Assembly: GCA_947477655.1 (NCBI GenBank) | Contig: CANJTS010000008.1 | Coordinates: forward strand, 1-64,000 | Length of the DNA: 64,000 nucleotides | Direction: 5' to 3' | Origin: CAILUG01 sp903844415 | Lineage (GTDB): Bacteria; Pseudomonadota; Gammaproteobacteria; Pseudomonadales; Pseudohongiellaceae | Shown here: in pieces, positions 61,943 to 64,000 of the stretch | How positions within the stretch are numbered: position 1 is the stretch's first letter | Layout of the letters: each line of letters opens with the position of its first letter | Notes under the pieces: generated by a model | Database searches by the model: none | The model's input: the letters and a program-made list of their open reading frames with translations, nothing else | Told to the model about the DNA's origin: nothing | Program-made: the position numbers and the translations under genes

Positions 61943-63166
61943 ATGAGTACCATCAATTTACCTAAAGATAATTCTGGAATTCAATCCAGACCTATGGCTG
62001 TTCGTCGCGTCTTAAAATTGCTTGAAAGAATTGAGAATGGAACCTTAACTGTGCACTTTCCTGACCACAGTACTAAAGTTTATGGCAATGCTTCACTGCC
62101 CCACGCGACCATCATTTTGAACAACTGGCAGGTTTTTTTTGCAAGCTTGAAATCAGGTGACATTGGCTTTGCTGAAACCTATGTTGCTGGCGATTGGAGT
62201 ACGGCTTCATTGAGTGATTTACTTCGCGTATTGATTCACAACCGGCGCACGGTTGAAAGCCTTATGTTCGGCTCATGGTGGGGCCGCATTGCTTATCGCG
62301 TTAAGCATTTTCTCAATCGCAATAACAAAGCAAACAGCCGCAAAAATATTCATGCCCACTACGACTTGGGCAACGCCTTTTATGAGCTTTGGTTAGACGG
62401 CACCATGAATTATTCCTCTGCATTTTTTGAGGGTGATTATTCGCAAAAAATGGAAGATGCACAGCGTGCCAAAATCAGGCGTGCTTTGCGCATGACCGAT
62501 GTAGACATTGGTTCGCGTGTTTTGGAAATTGGTTGTGGATGGGGCGCTTTAGCTGAGATGGCTACTTTGGATTTTGGTGCCAGCGTAACGGGTATCACTT
62601 TGTCGGCTGAACAATTGATTTTTGCCAAAGATCGAATGACGGCGATTGGAAAATCAGCCCAAACAGATTTGCGTTTACAAGACTACCGCGACATCGACGA
62701 TGGTCCTTATGACGCGATTTGTTCTATTGAAATGATCGAAGCTGTTGGTCAAGAATATTGGCCCACGTACTTCAAAACCCTAGGAAAGTTGCTTAAGCCT
62801 GGTGGAAAAGCTTGCATTCAAAGCATTGTTATTGATGACGCTCTGTTTGACCGCTATGAAAAGTCAACCGACTTTATTCAGCAATATATTTTTCCTGGCG
62901 GTTGCTTACCCAGCCCCACGGCATTTAGAAAACAAGCTCGCATTGCTGGCTTCGAGGTGATTGACGAATTGAGTTTTGGTGCTGATTATGCAGAAACTTT
63001 GAAGCGTTGGCGGCATGATTTCATGGCTCAACAAAAGAAAGTGTTGGCGTTGGGCTTTGATGATAAATTCTTGCGCCTGTGGGAGTTTTACTTGGCTTAT
63101 TGCGAAGCAGCTTTTACTGAAGCTAATACAGATGTGATTCAGTTCACGCTGCAAAAGTCAGTCTAA
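61943..63166 (+). CDS. cfa: Cyclopropane-fatty-acyl-phospholipid synthase-like methyltransferase
   Basis: This 407-residue SAM methyltransferase of the CFA family acts on double bonds of membrane phospholipid acyl chains. The N-terminal lipid-binding part (about residues 1-120) leads into HAHYDLGNAFYELWLDGTMNYSSAFF, a family hallmark. SAM motif I is VLEIGCGWGALAEMA (about 190-204), followed by SIEMIEAVGQEYWPTYF and the C-terminal WEFYLAYCEAAF. Because of its neighbours it may be a paralogue making methylated rather than cyclopropane fatty acids. The ATG at 61943 follows a TTG at 61937. Confidence 0.92.
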   Translation: MSTINLPKDNSGIQSRPMAVRRVLKLLERIENGTLTVHFPDHSTKVYGNASLPHATIILNNWQVFFASLKSGDIGFAETYVAGDWSTASLSDLLRVLIHNRRTVESLMFGSWWGRIAYRVKHFLNRNNKANSRKNIHAHYDLGNAFYELWLDGTMNYSSAFFEGDYSQKMEDAQRAKIRRALRMTDVDIGSRVLEIGCGWGALAEMATLDFGASVTGITLSAEQLIFAKDRMTAIGKSAQTDLRLQDYRDIDDGPYDAICSIEMIEAVGQEYWPTYFKTLGKLLKPGGKACIQSIVIDDALFDRYEKSTDFIQQYIFPGGCLPSPTAFRKQARIAGFEVIDELSFGADYAETLKRWRHDFMAQQKKVLALGFDDKFLRLWEFYLAYCEAAFTEANTDVIQFTLQKSV

Positions 63167-63236
63167 AATGATATATAAAGACCTTAAAACCTAATCGATT
63201 GACCCTAGGCCCAGCGCCGACTCACCGGAGTAGTAT

Positions 63237-63851
63237 ATGAATAGACGTTTATTGCTACAGGGCCTCACAACCCAACTTAGCGCCTCACTTTTTTTGCGCT
63301 CTGCGGGTATCGCCGCTGGTTCAGCAGGATTTTTGAGTTTGACAGGTTGCGCTTCCCCGCAAGTCTCTGACTACGCGTCGGAAACTCCGCACCTAGATTT
63401 GCGGACCTATTTTGACGGAACCGTCGATGCGTGGGGGATTTTCACTGACCGTAGTGGTCAAGTGGTAAAAAGGTTTACCGTTGTGATGGATTGCAAATGG
63501 CAAGGTGACGAAGGCGTATTGGATGAAGATTTTAGTTATTCCGATGGCACCAAGCAGCGACGCATCTGGCGCTTAAAGGCGCTCGCAAACGGTCAATACG
63601 AAGGACGCGCTGATGACGTCGTGGGCGTCGCATCTGGCGAAGTCCAAGGCAACGCATTACGGTGGCGATATACTTTGGCCTTACCGGTAGGGGGGTCTAT
63701 TTGGCATGTTCAATTTGATGACTGGATGTATTTGATTGACGACCGCGTCATGATCAACAAGGCTGCTATGAGCAAGTTTGGATTGTTCTTAGGTGAAGTC
63801 ACTTTGTCGTTCACGCGTCGTGTTCCGCTTGTAGCGGCACTCACCACATGA
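63237..63851 (+). CDS. DUF3833 lipoprotein
   Basis: This 204-residue protein has a basic N-terminus, a hydrophobic segment and a lipobox LSLTGC with lipidated Cys38. The rest is beta-rich: LRTYFDGTVDAWGIFTDRSGQVVKRF, then DEDFSYSDGTKQRRIWRL and MYLIDDRVMINKAAMSKFGLFLGEVTLSF, the typical DUF3833 sequence. The function is unknown. It accompanies the COG2907-DUF1365-Cfa genes in other proteobacteria. A CCGGAG site precedes the ATG. The stop overlaps the next gene (ATGA). Confidence 0.88.
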   Translation: MNRRLLLQGLTTQLSASLFLRSAGIAAGSAGFLSLTGCASPQVSDYASETPHLDLRTYFDGTVDAWGIFTDRSGQVVKRFTVVMDCKWQGDEGVLDEDFSYSDGTKQRRIWRLKALANGQYEGRADDVVGVASGEVQGNALRWRYTLALPVGGSIWHVQFDDWMYLIDDRVMINKAAMSKFGLFLGEVTLSFTRRVPLVAALTT

Positions 63852-64000
63852 GCGTTGAAGATTCTAGTATTTCTAAAAATGATGCGCCTAATTCGGCAAC
63901 AGCGCACAGGTTGCCACCACTCAAGCGGCGCTTTGGCGCGGCACTGAACTTGCCTGTGACAAACTGGCAAGGCCAACGCATTTGGTTGGTGGGCGCGTCC
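63848..64000 (+). CDS. Start of a short-chain dehydrogenase/reductase (partial)
   Basis: The ATG at 63848 overlaps the DUF3833 stop, and the frame stays open to the right edge (51 codons). After a polar N-terminus and LKRRFGAALNLPVTNWQGQ comes RIWLVGAS, the first beta strand and beginning of a TGxxxGIG-type Rossmann loop of SDR enzymes. The identification is tentative because most of the protein lies outside the window, but an SDR is commonly the next gene in this cluster. Confidence 0.6.
   Translation, partial: MSVEDSSISKNDAPNSATAHRLPPLKRRFGAALNLPVTNWQGQRIWLVGAS

Noticed and set aside
59821..64000. Carotenoid or photolyase cluster
   Set aside because: No carotenoid synthesis or photolyase gene is visible inside the window; only lipid-modification genes can be supported.

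Overview
The window is a chromosomal segment of a Gram-negative gammaproteobacterium, most likely a Pseudomonadales-type marine or aquatic lineage; genus and species cannot be fixed from the sequence alone. The clearest evidence is gene order. The runs sdhE-nadB-rpoE-rseA-degP-lepA-lepB-DUF4845-rnc-era-recO-cysM-rlmD-mazG, queA-tgt-yajC-secDF-suhB-trmJ-iscRSUA-hscBA-fdx-ndk-rlmN-pilF-rodZ-ispG-hisS-yfgM-bamB-der, and xseA/guaB-guaA follow Pseudomonas-like order almost gene for gene. Base composition is moderately AT-rich, intergenic gaps are short, and TTG/GTG starts are frequent. Layout: 1-1102 is the 5' part of an exported FecR-domain protein with a long Ala/Pro/Glu repeat tail running off the left edge. 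1402-4377 holds ygfZ, sdhE and nadB. 4434-7733 is the envelope-stress locus (sigma-E, anti-sigma factor, periplasmic protease), with a candidate self-regulated promoter and no rseB. 7885-16764 is a long plus-strand housekeeping block. 16938-20942 holds adk, an AT-rich island with an orphan ORF and a histone H1-like Lys/Ala protein, then tsaB and uppP. 21139-25212 is an accessory stretch: a SnoaL-like protein, a VOC-fold protein, a large secreted caspase-like peptidase with PPC domains, and tRNA-Leu(CAA). 25319-33699 holds queA, pyk, mdh, tgt and the Sec accessory genes. 33717-42673 holds suhB, trmJ, the full isc Fe-S operon behind two tandem IscR-type operators, ndk and rlmN. 42779-51418 runs from pilF to der plus a class I glutamine amidotransferase. 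51426-58864 holds ppk, a methyltransferase, xseA, guaB and guaA. 58933-64000 holds a SOUL heme-binding protein and a lipid-modification cluster (FAD oxidoreductase, DUF1365, cyclopropane-fatty-acid-synthase-like methyltransferase, DUF3833 lipoprotein, start of an SDR). Functionally the window is dominated by core information processing and envelope biogenesis. Several genes usual at these loci are absent from their expected places: rseB, pdxJ, relA, cysE and iscX. The regions most worth follow-up are the AT-rich adk-tsaB island, the PPC-caspase protein, the structured pyk-mdh intergenic region, the right-edge lipid cluster and the truncated FecR repeat protein. I did not find a CRISPR array, rRNA, insertion sequence or phage module, and I do not claim a proven new system.
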